Origin: Nodosilinea sp. E11
GTDB taxonomy: Bacteria; Cyanobacteriota; Cyanobacteriia; Phormidesmidales; Phormidesmidaceae
Direction: 5' to 3'
NCBI RefSeq assembly: GCF_032813545.1
Contig: NZ_CP136516.1
Span: forward strand, 1 to 43,238
DNA: 43,238 nt
In this document: positions 17,278-25,307 of the stretch, in pieces
How the letters are laid out: every line of letters starts with the position of its first letter
Numbering within the stretch: the stretch's first letter is position 1
Program-made: the position numbers and the translations under genes
The notes under the pieces: model-generated
What the model saw: only the letters and a program-made list of their open reading frames with translations
Told to the model about the DNA's origin: nothing
Database searches by the model: none

Positions 17278-17369
17278 ATGCCAAGAGCACCGCCGTGCTA
17301 GTTAGCCTTCTTATTTTGGAATTCTGACTTATGCCAAGAGCACCACCGTCTTGCTCAAATTTTAAATAA
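17278..17369 (+). other. Duplicated micro-ORFs beginning MPRAPP
   Basis: Two short frames start with almost the same bases: 17278-17301 encodes MPRAPPC and 17331-17369 encodes MPRAPPSCSNFK. The first has AGGGA upstream at ribosome-site spacing; the second has a weaker TTGGA. The second stop codon overlaps the base of the next terminator. They could be leader peptides, very small peptide genes, or a simple duplication. Confidence 0.35.
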
Positions 17370-17413
17370 AACAAAACCTGTGGCATCTCTATGGATCCAC
17401 AGGTTTTGTTTTA
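17367..17413 (+). terminator. Strong intrinsic terminator
   Basis: A perfect 17-bp stem with arms 17367-17383 and 17397-17413 (core ACAAAACCTGTGG / CCACAGGTTTTGT) around a 13-nt loop, ending in a T-rich arm. It closes the NfeD-like transcription unit. The A-rich left arm would also work in the other direction. Confidence 0.85.
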
Positions 17414-18011
17414 CTAAAAAGTGTATTAAAAAACACTGTTGGCTGACATGGGCATTAAGAAAAATTACTTTTTTGACGTCAAAACGCCATGCTTTACCTC
17501 ATGTAGATATGGATTTGTCTTACAATTTTATACAGGTGCATCTCCGAGATGACACTCCATAGGTCATATGATCAGTACTGAATAGGTAGCTGCTAGGGCA
17601 TGCGTATTCAAGGGGTGTCAGTCAACGATCACGCAGTAGTCCAAGTGGGCCGTACTCTACCGTACTGCTCACTTTTTTTGCTCTGTTGGCAAACCCCAGC
17701 AGTTGCTACATTGTTGTCTAGTACGCCTCCATTTTCAAGTGGTTACAGCATGTTTATTAAATAAACACTGACACTTGAAGAGTGAATTATGAGCCATCTC
17801 TATACTAACGATAGTATGAGGGATATGGTATTACCCTCTAGGGTCAGAAAGTAAAATAATCAATCACCTTTCAAGCGGGCGAAATCTGTTCTAGAAGCGA
17901 TTGAATTCTCTCGGTAAATTCAGATAGGCGATCGCCCCAGCCCGCGATCGCACTACCGCCCCACCCTCAGCTAGAACAATTATTCCAGCGAAAATCTCAG
18001 GGCATGCCAGC
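17414..18011. other. Intergenic region with two palindromes
   Basis: No supported gene over about 600 bp. Seen: a perfect palindrome TGTTTATT-A-AATAAACA at 17751-17767 and a 6-bp inverted repeat ATACTA-ACGA-TAGTAT at 17802-17817. Both look like protein-binding sites, but no gene start follows closely. Confidence 0.45.
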
Positions 18012-18368
18012 CTAGAGGGCGCTACCTGTCTCAGGGCAGCTGCGGAGGAATTGGGTATAGACCACGGCGTAGCCCTCCTGAACCATCTGGAGGTTAACGT
18101 TCTGGCCATTGGCGTAGACCTCGACGATCGTGCGCCCATAGCGATCGCGGTCGGCCTCTCTAAACTAAATCGTTGAGTTTCTGGGAGAGTTAATCCTTAT
18201 CGTGTCGCCATCGCCCACAGAAACGACTGTGACAGAGGGAAAACTGACGTTAGCTATTGTGGTGGCAACTGCGCCGGTGCCGGTGGCCTGGGGCACCTCG
18301 ACGGCGGTGGAGCAGGCCGCTAAGGTAGCCAGGGCCAGAGGTGAGAGCAGTTGCCAGCGTCTAGACAG
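18012..18368 (-). pseudogene. Remnant of a thermonuclease (SNase-like) lipoprotein gene
   Basis: Two pieces of one gene are seen in different frames. The upstream piece reads SRRWQLLSPLALATLAACS, a lipoprotein signal with lipobox LAAC, then VVSVGDGDTIRI, the first SNase block, and stops. The downstream piece reads DRDRYGRTIVEVYANGQ, then VQEGYAVVYTQF, the later SNase blocks, and stops at 18012. The central nuclease segment is missing, the frame is broken, and the expected ATG appears as CTG at 18366-18368. Intact homologues are secreted or membrane-anchored Ca-dependent nucleases. This copy cannot make an active enzyme. Confidence 0.82.
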
Positions 18369-18496
18369 ATGGTGCTACCTACTTGGTCTATTTCCTTAAG
18401 AGTGCCTTAATTGACCCGGTAAGTTGCGATCGCAAAAGACTGACCTCGGGCGATCGCATCCCTCCCCCAGAAAGAGACGCCTGATCTAAATAAAGA

Positions 18497-18569
18497 ATGC
18501 TTGAGTAAGTGAGTAATCACTTGAGTAAGTACTTACTCAAGTGATTGAGTAAGTGTTGCAGTAGTTGAG
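18497..18569. promoter_or_regulatory. Upstream partition site/operator: GAGT repeats with a 32-bp perfect palindrome
   Basis: Repeated TTGAGTAAGT motifs begin at 18501, 18521, 18545 and 18565 (the last two shorter). A perfect 32-bp palindrome spans 18515-18546, centred between 18530 and 18531. The region ends about 40 bp before parA. Family knowledge: the ribbon-helix-helix protein ParG binds ACTC tetramer boxes in its centromere and operator; here ACTC/GAGT is the recurring box. Confidence 0.8.
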
Positions 18570-18608
18570 CGGGTAGCCTATCCTTGCGGTACTCACGGGT
18601 AGAAAGCC

Positions 18609-19199
18609 ATGATTATTAGCCTCACCCAGTACAAGGGCGGTGTGGGCAAGACGACCAGTGCTATCTGTCTGGCCACCCTGCTCAGCAACGATGCTAAGAC
18701 CCTATTGATTGATTCAGATCCCAACCGCAGCGCCACTCTCTGGGCGCGTAAGGGGTTGTTGCCCTTTGATGTTTGTAGCGACTCAGAAGCCCCCAAGCGG
18801 TTGATGAGTGGTCAGTATAAGCACACCGTCATTGATACCCCGGCCCGGCCCGCTGCCGACGACGTCAAGGCGATCGCGCAAGGGGCCGATATTCTCATCC
18901 TGCCGACGACCCCTGACCCCCTGAGCCTATCGGCCCTGGTGCAGATTGCCACAGAGCTGCCGAAGGGAACTAACTATCGCTGTCTGGTTACGCTGTCGCC
19001 ACCGGCCCCCCAGACGGATGGAGCTGATGCGATCGCAGCATTGCAGCGCCATGGGCTACCTGTCTTTGATCGCCCTATCCGTCGCTATAAGGCATATATC
19101 AAGGCGGCTGATGCTGGGGTGGTGGTGAAGCAAGCGCCTGGTGGTGGGGTGGCCTGGCGCGACTGGGAAGAAGTCTGGAAGGAGTTGGGTAATGGCTGA
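18609..19199 (+). CDS. parA: ParA-family partition ATPase
   Basis: A 196-aa deviant-Walker ATPase that moves plasmid copies to daughter cells. The N-terminus MIISLTQYKGGVGKTTSA carries the deviant Walker A KGGVGKTT at 9-16. Walker A-prime is LLIDSDPNRSAT and Walker B is TVIDTPARP. The short length without an N-terminal helix-turn-helix puts it with the ParF/Soj-like small ParAs (type Ib). The next gene overlaps its stop by 8 bp, and GAGT repeats flank both genes, as expected for a complete partition cassette. Confidence 0.92.
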   Translation: MIISLTQYKGGVGKTTSAICLATLLSNDAKTLLIDSDPNRSATLWARKGLLPFDVCSDSEAPKRLMSGQYKHTVIDTPARPAADDVKAIAQGADILILPTTPDPLSLSALVQIATELPKGTNYRCLVTLSPPAPQTDGADAIAALQRHGLPVFDRPIRRYKAYIKAADAGVVVKQAPGGGVAWRDWEEVWKELGNG

Positions 19200-19488
19200 A
19201 AAGTGGGATGACATTTTTAGTGCTGCCAAGAAGCAACCGGCTGAGGAAGAGCCTACGGTAGCGGCTCCTCCACCGAAGGCTAAAGCGCCAACCCCTCAGC
19301 CTCAGACCTCAGCCTCGCCCTGGGCTGATCTGGAGCCAGCGGCCAAGGAACCGACTGTTCGGCTGAATGTGGACATCCCGATCAGCCTCAATGATTTGCT
19401 GGCCGCAAAGGCCCGCAAGCTGCGAAAGCCCAAGACTGAGCTGGTTCGGAGCTTACTTGAGTGGGCACTTGAGGATTCAGTTGAGTAG
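19192..19488 (+). CDS. Ribbon-helix-helix partition protein (ParG/ParB-like)
   Basis: A 98-aa centromere-binding partner of ParA. A flexible N-terminus rich in Pro, Ala and Glu covers about 1-55. The C-terminal ribbon-helix-helix follows: TVRLNVDIPISLNDLLAAK, then RKPKTELVRSLLEWALED. The mobile N-terminal tail plus C-terminal ribbon-helix-helix matches ParG architecture. ATG 19192 was chosen because it overlaps the parA stop and starts MAEKWDDIF; the longer frame from 19141 is only the parA shadow. The last codons lie inside the downstream GAGT repeats, so coding sequence and binding sites overlap. Confidence 0.85.
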   Translation: MAEKWDDIFSAAKKQPAEEEPTVAAPPPKAKAPTPQPQTSASPWADLEPAAKEPTVRLNVDIPISLNDLLAAKARKLRKPKTELVRSLLEWALEDSVE

Positions 19489-19529
19489 GAACTTGAGTGA
19501 TTGAGTGAGTTGTTGAGTAAGTAATTGAG
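19457..19529. repeat. Downstream partition site: TTGAG ladder with 12-bp spacing
   Basis: TTGAG occurs at 19457, 19469, 19481, 19493, 19501, 19513 and 19525, so steps are 12 bp apart except one of 8 bp. The first three lie within the 3' end of the ribbon-helix-helix gene. The even spacing and the shared box with 18497-18569 point to the centromere proper. Confidence 0.8.
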
Positions 19530-19629
19530 TGAATGGTGAAGCCCTGGGCTATGGGGAAATGCTTGGGGCAGGAGTGGTGGAACTGGACTAGAGCAGCTCA
19601 CTATCCAGGGCCGATTGGGACAATCCAGT

Positions 19630-19971
19630 TCAAGGAATCGCCCCAACAGGTAAATCATCTTCTTTTGTGAGAATAAACTCCTGGCCTGCCTCGACAATCA
19701 CCACGTAGGCACCAAATTCATTCCAACCCTGAATGCAGTGCAGCAGGGTAGCCCCACTGTGCCGATCTGGGTCAACAATGTGCCCATACTTGTCGTGGGG
19801 AATCGTCAAAACCTTGAATGAGATGGCCCCCTTCAGGGCAGCATCAGTTGACTCAATCAGTGGCAAGCCATGCCCATCAACGGAGTGGACATCAAGGGTG
19901 ACGATCGCGCTCCCAAGTATTTCTATTGCGCTCTTTTCCTGACTCTTTGGCTTAACTGAGATTCTAATCAC
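19630..19971 (-). CDS. Hypothetical 113-aa protein
   Basis: Not recognised. The product is beta-rich: an N-terminal RISVKPKSQEK, then alternating hydrophobic strands and ending FILTKEDDLPVGAIP. No membrane segment. It is convergent with the partition cassette and separate from the replication gene. The sequence pattern looks like a small single-domain protein with protein-like codon use. No ribosome site stands out before ATG 19971. Confidence 0.55.
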   Translation of the reverse strand: MIRISVKPKSQEKSAIEILGSAIVTLDVHSVDGHGLPLIESTDAALKGAISFKVLTIPHDKYGHIVDPDRHSGATLLHCIQGWNEFGAYVVIVEAGQEFILTKEDDLPVGAIP

Positions 19972-20042
19972 TGGGTTCCTCTCTCAATTTTTTGGTTTTG
20001 TCCCGAAACCTTTGCACCGTTACTATCGCCCCCCTTCATGAC

Positions 20043-20337
20043 TCATGCCATGGGAAAATGCTTGGCAAATTTAGCCTGTGTAGCCTGAATAGCGATGTCA
20101 TGGTCCTGCTGGATATCATCGAGGTCAAGTAGTCCCACCATTTTCTCGCAGTAGGCGATCGCCTCCAGGCCCACCAACTCCGGCACATAGTTTCGAGCAA
20201 TTTTGTTTAGTAGCCATAGCGGCCCCGTAAGTCTTCTCTGATTCATAGCACAGGGGGATAATTTGACCGACACGATAGTCAGTCAGAGTAACCCAGTTTC
20301 TGGCTACACCCATCCCCCAGCGATCGCACAGACCCAC
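20043..20337 (-). pseudogene. Possible frameshifted small gene after the rep gene
   Basis: Two overlapping frames both look protein-like in different halves. The upstream frame (from GTG 20337) reads ARNWVTLTDYRVGQIIPLC; the downstream frame (to the stop at 20043) reads NKIARNYVPELVGLEAIAYC, then GLLDLDDI. A single shift near 20210-20230 would join them into a protein of about 90 aa. Alternatively the 76-aa frame 20043-20273 is a real small gene. It begins 25 bp after the rep stop, so it would be co-transcribed. Function unknown. Confidence 0.35.
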
Positions 20338-20361
20338 CGCTCAAGCTGCTATCACTGGAGA

Positions 20362-23300
20362 TCAGGCGGCTATGGCCAGTGCAGCCTGCCAAAGGTCGGC
20401 GTAAACCGGCTTAATTGCCTGCCGCAGCTGGTGGAAAGCAGTAGCCCCTGCTTGCCTGGCCGCTGTAATTAGGTCAGCGAGGTCAAGAATATCCGGAGAA
20501 ACTCCCAATTGGTCTGGGGGGGCGGTTACAGATTTGTTAAATTGTTCCTCTAACAAATCTGTAACGCGGCTAGATGCCTTGGTCTGCAAAGCGTCCAGCG
20601 CTGTGGCCCTGGCCTCGACCAGCGCTTGCCACAGCGGCGGAGCAGTGACGGTGTAGGACCATTGCCGCTTGCGACCCACCTTGCGATAGGTTGAGCGGGT
20701 CAAGGTCAGGCCAAACTTGCGCAGAATTTTATGGGCAACCGCCTGGTCGCTGTGGTCGTCGGTAGCGACGATCCGTAGGTAGCGGTAGAGGTCGTCACCG
20801 ACGGCCCGCGCCATCGCCCCGAGCCGTCGGATGAGAGGACATCCTGGTGAGGTGTGACCGCTGGCTAGGATCTGCTCACACAGGGGCCGCATCGGGGCCA
20901 GAATCGCCAGCTTGGCTCCGTAGTCGGGGAGTAGGCTAATTGAGCGCAGGCGCTGGGCTAGGATAACCGCCACCTCATCGGCTGCTTTGCCCTGGAGGAT
21001 GTCAGCAGCACCACACTCTGCCCAGAGAGCAGCGCCGGGGCCGATGGGGCCGTGGGTCTGTTCGCCGTTTTCGTAATGCCGGGGGGCAAACCAGGCCTGA
21101 TACCAGATTTCTGAGTTATCCCAGTCGATGCCGGGGAATTTCTCCAGGGTGCTGAGTTTGCGCAGGATGCCGCGATCGCGGTAGGTCGCCTCGGCATCGT
21201 CGCGCTTGGCCTTGGCCCACTCGGGGGTGTGTAGTGTGGGATCAATGGCCAGGCCCGCATGGAACTGAGCCCGCTGCTGGGCCAGGGTTTCCCGGTAGGT
21301 GGCGCGGATGGCTTGGGTGACCTCATCGGGGGCTAATTCCCACGGGATAACGGTATGACCGGCCCGCTCTAGCATGAGAGTCAAGGCCTGGCCGGGGATG
21401 ACTTTTTGAGCCCAGGCCCGTTCCCACCGCGCCGCTAGATAGTCGTCGATCGCGGCTTGCTCTGGGCAAGTGGAAGCTGGTGCAAACCCGTGAGCCGCCC
21501 ATTGACTCAGCTCATGGTTAATCTCAGCCAGAGCGCTGGCCTTTTGGGGCTTTTCCCACCGGCTGGGGGTGATAAAGGCAGGCACCCACACATAGCGAGG
21601 GCAGGGTCGCCGGTAGCGGCCCAGCATTTGATAAATCACCTCTACCGGGAAACCGGGGGCGTAACCGTAGATGGCATCGAACCAGTAGCGCTCAATGGAT
21701 AGACCGGTTTGAGCGGATTGGGTGGTGATGAGCAGCTGCACCTGTTGCCGTTCTAGCTCGGAGTCGGGGTCACTGAAAAAGGGATCAAAGGCCCCCGCCT
21801 CGTTAGTCTCTCCGGTGATCAGCATTCCCTCAATGCCGTTGTCTTTGGCCCAGAGTGCCCAGGCCGTTGCCTCGTCGAGGGAGGTGGAAACCAACCACAC
21901 CCGCTCACCCCGTCTAAGCTGGGCCATCATCTGGCCAAACATCTGGTCGGGGCTACCGCCGGTGGCCAAGTGCACATCCCAGGGGGCGATCGCCCCCTGG
22001 TGGCGAATGACGGCCAGGCGCTTACCGGATACCCGCTCAACAAAATCTAGAGTGGGTTGGTCTAAGCCAGATTCTGCAATGTGCAGCTCCTTAGAGCCCC
22101 GCATCTGGTTAATGAGTTGCCCCATAGTGTCGGCGTAGCGCCCCTTGAGGGTACCCCCGGTGCAGGCCTCGGTTAGGGTGGCCATGACCTCATCGACGAC
22201 AACAACAGTGCTCTGGGGGATGTGCTGGCCCGCCCGTGGGAGGGAGTTGGGGCACAGCACCAGGCCGCCCTTATCTCGGGCCATTGCGCCGAGGGCCTGG
22301 TTACTGTCTTTGTCGGTGGCAAATTCATGAATGTGGACCAGCTCGTGCTTTTCAGCCGCTTGCTGCCCTAGGGAGTTACGGGGCTCTAGCTCAATGGTGA
22401 AGCCGCCCGCTGCCCGAGTCGGTGCCACGATGTCGTGCCCGATGGCGGTGGTTTTGCCCGCTCCTAGGCCGGCGTCGATGGCGTACCCGTCGATGCCGGG
22501 GGGCAGCGGGGGTAGCTCGGGCAGGAAGCCGCCGGAGGTTTCGCGGTGGGCCTGGGGCAGGGGCTGGTTGAGAATGGCGATCGCCCGCGCAACGGTCTGT
22601 TGCCGCCGCAAGACTTTGATGTCTTTGGCGCGTTGCCGCTTGATCTTAGCGGGGGTGGCCAGGGCTTGAAATTCGTCCCAGGGGAACAGTATCGCCGCCT
22701 GGTACTGTGCTGGGGTGATTTCGTCTACGTCGCCGTGCGCTTTCTCCCACTGTCCCCACCAGCGCACCGATAGGGGAATGCTCCAGGACTCCAGCAGCGC
22801 CGCCAGGCGGCTGTAGGCTCCCATCACATGGGGGTTAGCGATCGCCCCGCTGTCGGCATTGAGCACCACTTGCTGGCAACCCAGGGCATCGAGCGCCGCC
22901 CTGAGTTGCTGGGGGCTTGATGCCCAATGGCCACCCGCTGCCCCAATCCAGACCCCGCCGTGGCGGGCTGCTGATAGTGCAGGCTTAAAAAACCCCTCGC
23001 CCAGGTTGACCACGCCCGCCGCTGGTGAACCGTAGACACCGAGGGGCAGCTCACCATTGGGTAGTTGTACCGGGGACTGGTCGGCATGGCTGGCCCAGAA
23101 ATAGCCGCCCTGGGGATTTTTGATCTGAGCCCCAATGATCTCACCGCTGGCGTTGGGAATGGCGATCGCCCAACCTTGTACCCGAGGCCAGAGCTGCCCC
23201 GCCACGATGCCGGGTAACCCTGCCGCATTTTCTGGTGCTGTGGCCCCGCCTTGCCAGCTAAACAGCAGGGAAGCAATGTTTGCTATCTCTGCCTCGGTGA

Positions 23301-23637
23301 TGTGGGGTCGTTGGGCCAGGGCTGCCCGGTGTTCGGGCTGTAGCCCGGCCCAGTCTATTAGCGCCCGGTAGCCCTTGTTGCGGGCCGCTGGATCCAGGGT
23401 GGCGATCGGGGCTTTGGGGGGGATGACGGTGACTCGCAGGGGGCGATCGGCTGATTCACCCTCCCCCCAGGCCCACACCCCAAACCCGTGGGCATCGTCC
23501 TTGAGGTAGCGCCACTGGCCGCCGGGGTTGGCCTCGGTGTGGCGACAGAAAACAAAGCCGGTGGACAGGGATTCGCGGCAATCTCGCCGAGCCCCTTCAC
23601 AGATGGGGCAGCTGCCCCTGAGTGACTTGAAGCTCAC
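20362..23637 (-). CDS. CyRepA1-family plasmid replication protein (primase-helicase-like)
   Basis: A 1091-aa replication initiator of the kind found on cyanobacterial plasmids. The N-terminal zinc-finger residues are C10, C13, C20 and C31 (CPIC ... FVFCRH). A DUF3854/TOPRIM-like region lies at about 140-320 (NLGEGFFKPALSA, VVLNADSG). A helicase-type ATPase follows with Walker A AGLGAGKTT at 389-397 and later motifs VVVVDEVMA and QMLGRYRRP. The C-terminus is helical with a basic segment. This primase-like finger plus TOPRIM plus helicase layout matches the CyRepA1 description. GTG 23635-23637 overlaps the stop of a small upstream ORF. The gene identifies the replicon as a plasmid. Confidence 0.85.
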   Translation of the reverse strand: MSFKSLRGSCPICEGARRDCRESLSTGFVFCRHTEANPGGQWRYLKDDAHGFGVWAWGEGESADRPLRVTVIPPKAPIATLDPAARNKGYRALIDWAGLQPEHRAALAQRPHITEAEIANIASLLFSWQGGATAPENAAGLPGIVAGQLWPRVQGWAIAIPNASGEIIGAQIKNPQGGYFWASHADQSPVQLPNGELPLGVYGSPAAGVVNLGEGFFKPALSAARHGGVWIGAAGGHWASSPQQLRAALDALGCQQVVLNADSGAIANPHVMGAYSRLAALLESWSIPLSVRWWGQWEKAHGDVDEITPAQYQAAILFPWDEFQALATPAKIKRQRAKDIKVLRRQQTVARAIAILNQPLPQAHRETSGGFLPELPPLPPGIDGYAIDAGLGAGKTTAIGHDIVAPTRAAGGFTIELEPRNSLGQQAAEKHELVHIHEFATDKDSNQALGAMARDKGGLVLCPNSLPRAGQHIPQSTVVVVDEVMATLTEACTGGTLKGRYADTMGQLINQMRGSKELHIAESGLDQPTLDFVERVSGKRLAVIRHQGAIAPWDVHLATGGSPDQMFGQMMAQLRRGERVWLVSTSLDEATAWALWAKDNGIEGMLITGETNEAGAFDPFFSDPDSELERQQVQLLITTQSAQTGLSIERYWFDAIYGYAPGFPVEVIYQMLGRYRRPCPRYVWVPAFITPSRWEKPQKASALAEINHELSQWAAHGFAPASTCPEQAAIDDYLAARWERAWAQKVIPGQALTLMLERAGHTVIPWELAPDEVTQAIRATYRETLAQQRAQFHAGLAIDPTLHTPEWAKAKRDDAEATYRDRGILRKLSTLEKFPGIDWDNSEIWYQAWFAPRHYENGEQTHGPIGPGAALWAECGAADILQGKAADEVAVILAQRLRSISLLPDYGAKLAILAPMRPLCEQILASGHTSPGCPLIRRLGAMARAVGDDLYRYLRIVATDDHSDQAVAHKILRKFGLTLTRSTYRKVGRKRQWSYTVTAPPLWQALVEARATALDALQTKASSRVTDLLEEQFNKSVTAPPDQLGVSPDILDLADLITAARQAGATAFHQLRQAIKPVYADLWQAALAIAA

Positions 23638-23801
23638 AGGGCCACCTCCTCTGCTTGGGTGGCTAGCGGCTGAGCGGCGATGCGCGATCGCCGCCTGACT
23701 AGGGCAGCGACCTGGGACGACGCTGGGCCAGAGTAATGAGAGATAGAACTGGAAGGGGTTCGATTTTTAAAGCTTTGGTTTATACCGAAAAGGTTGCTCA
23801 T
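23634..23801 (-). CDS. Small 55-aa ORF translationally coupled to the rep gene
   Basis: Begins at ATG 23801 (MSNLFGINQSFKNRTPSS) and ends with a TGA overlapping the GTG of the rep gene by 4 bp. The product is Ser/Arg-rich without a recognisable domain; the frame continues open upstream to 23894. Short ORFs coupled to a rep gene commonly act as leader peptides controlling initiator synthesis. That role is inferred from position only. Confidence 0.4.
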   Translation of the reverse strand: MSNLFGINQSFKNRTPSSSISHYSGPASSQVAALVRRRSRIAAQPLATQAEEVAL

Positions 23802-24359
23802 GGTTAGACTTGCGGGTCTTAGTCCGCGCCAGCCCGAGCGGTCGCTCACCTGTTCCTCTCTGTTGCCCGCCAGCGCAGGGAGGATGAAAACCAAGCCTCG
23901 GTTCCCGGAATGTTCGGGGGTAGGGGCTTAGCTTAGGGATATTGGAGGTAAGCCGCTGCTTGAAGTGGCGCGGGTTTACATTGGTTTGGGAAAAAAATGC
24001 TGGGGCTTTCTGCCTCTGGAGGCCAGACCAACCCAACCTAGCCCTGCGGACAGGGTGGTTCTTTGGGCTAAGGGTATTAAGACTGGCGATCGCAAGCAAA
24101 AGCATGGAAAACCCCAGGAATTCAGCTTGTTCAGTTCTCCGGGCGCAAGAAAACGGACGCACTATTGCGTCGCTGATCTGTATCAGCTATCCTGTAGGGG
24201 AATTTGATTTAGACAAACGAATCCCGTCACGTCCCCATGGCGTGTTCTGGACTGGAGCAAGGCGATAGCAACTTCTTGGCGGGAGAGCTATCGTTTTTGC
24301 TTTTTAAAGGGTTCGCTCAGACGGACTCACATAAAAATCACCTCCTGGATTGAGCTAGT
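23802..24359. other. Rep upstream region, with a plus-strand terminator hairpin
   Basis: No supported gene; overlapping ORFs on both strands here look non-coding. A hairpin CGATAGC (24263-24269) / GCTATCG (24287-24293) followed by TTTTT (24294-24298) is an intrinsic terminator on the plus strand. A plus-strand transcript ending there would start in this region, antisense to the rep leader. It is therefore a candidate counter-transcribed copy-number RNA, which is inference. Confidence 0.4.
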
Positions 24360-24943
24360 TTACAGGATCAATCCAGAGGATGGATCGTTCGGTAATGCCC
24401 ACGGTTCAGCGCCTAGATCCCGCAATTGCTGCTCTAGTCGGGCCTCTCGCTCCGTTCTGAGGTCTGGCTCCGCCAGGGCATCAACGGCGGCGGCCAGGTC
24501 TGCCTGTAAACGTTGGGTTAGCAGAGCATTGCGATCGCTCTCGCTACGCTCCACACCAAAGGCTGCATCAAATCGGCGTTCTAGGGACTCAAGGCCCAGT
24601 GCAGCCAGTAGGTTATACGCCTGCTTATTGCCCCGGCTGCACTGATACAGCCAGAAGGCCCAAACTACGTCCAGGGGAACCGCATTGATCCGGGTACCTC
24701 CGGTGGCCTGCTGCGAAGATTCGACCTCATTGTCTCAAAACTTTGATCCGTGCTTTCCCCACCCCGCAAGGCTTTGAATGCCTTTGAACGCAAAAAGTTT
24801 GATGCGTTCTGAGGGGTGGTGCCGATGCACTCCGCCACCTGGGCTTGGCTCATACAGTAGCTGCCATCAGGCATCTGAAAAGCATCGACCTGCGAGGAGC
24901 CGATCGCAACCGTGGCGCGTTTGGCTTTGTCGCCGGTGGTCAT
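24360..24943 (-). pseudogene. Frameshifted plasmid protein with an HTH-like segment
   Basis: Two minus-strand frames make sense as one gene. The first (from ATG 24943) reads MTTGDKAKRATVAIGSSQVD, then MSQAQVAECIGTTPQNASNF, helix-turn-helix-like, up to about 24735. The continuation lies in the -1 frame: ATGGTRINAVPLDVVWAFWL, then NKQAYNLLAALGLESLE, ending at 24360. Joined they would give about 190 aa with a coiled C-terminus. A TGA lies directly at the crossing point, so a single-base deletion or a sequencing error is more likely than programmed frameshifting. Its ATG overlaps the ribbon-helix-helix gene stop by 4 bp. Confidence 0.65.
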
Positions 24944-25095
24944 GTGTTGCTCCCGTCAAAGCCCGGGCGCTTGCGGGCCTCAAGCGTCACGATCGCCGCT
25001 GCCAGGTTTGCAACGGTGCGCACCTCTTGGTCTGCCCACTTCTCAAGAATGGCGTAGACGTCATCTTCTACCGATATTGTTAGCCGCTTAGTCAT
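24940..25095 (-). CDS. CopG-like ribbon-helix-helix repressor
   Basis: A short DNA-binding protein (51 aa from this ATG): MTKRLTISVEDDVYAILEKW forms the ribbon strand and first helix, then RTVANLAAAIVTLEARKR. In-frame starts further upstream (25116 and 25149) are possible; the fold begins at 25095. It is divergent from the transfer operon. The 22-bp palindrome at 25182-25203 lies between them, so it probably represses itself and the transfer operon. CopG-like proteins typically control plasmid copy number or transfer. Confidence 0.72.
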   Translation of the reverse strand: MTKRLTISVEDDVYAILEKWADQEVRTVANLAAAIVTLEARKRPGFDGSNT

Positions 25096-25148
25096 GCTGG
25101 GTGGTTCATTTTGCATGAATTGTAGATCCTCATTTCGGCTTTGACTCA

Positions 25149-25203
25149 TTTATGCTAATGCCTTAAGCGCTTTCTTATGTTAATAGCATAAAATTATGCT
25201 ATT
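25149..25203. promoter_or_regulatory. Operator between the CopG-like gene and the transfer operon
   Basis: A palindrome AATAGCATAA-AA-TTATGCTATT occupies 25182-25203, and another half-site TTATGCTAAT lies at 25150-25159. The TATGCTA/TAGCATA elements fit binding by the divergently encoded ribbon-helix-helix protein. The region is AT-rich and must hold promoters for both directions. Confidence 0.7.
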
Positions 25204-25307
25204 ACTGTAACAGGCGAGTGGAACGTATTGAAACGCAACCGTTCCACCCATCCGCCCAAAGTATTGATTTCAAGCCCTTTAGAACTGACACCTGGAGGTG
25301 TAACCAA

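Noticed and set aside
17891..18139. 82-codon minus-strand ORF
   Set aside because: It is the wrong frame of the thermonuclease remnant; the conserved SNase words lie in the neighbouring frame.
23767..24268. Overlapping ORFs of 108 and 131 codons on both strands
   Set aside because: Mutually antisense, rich in Arg/Pro/Ser, without domains or ribosome sites; treated as the rep leader region.
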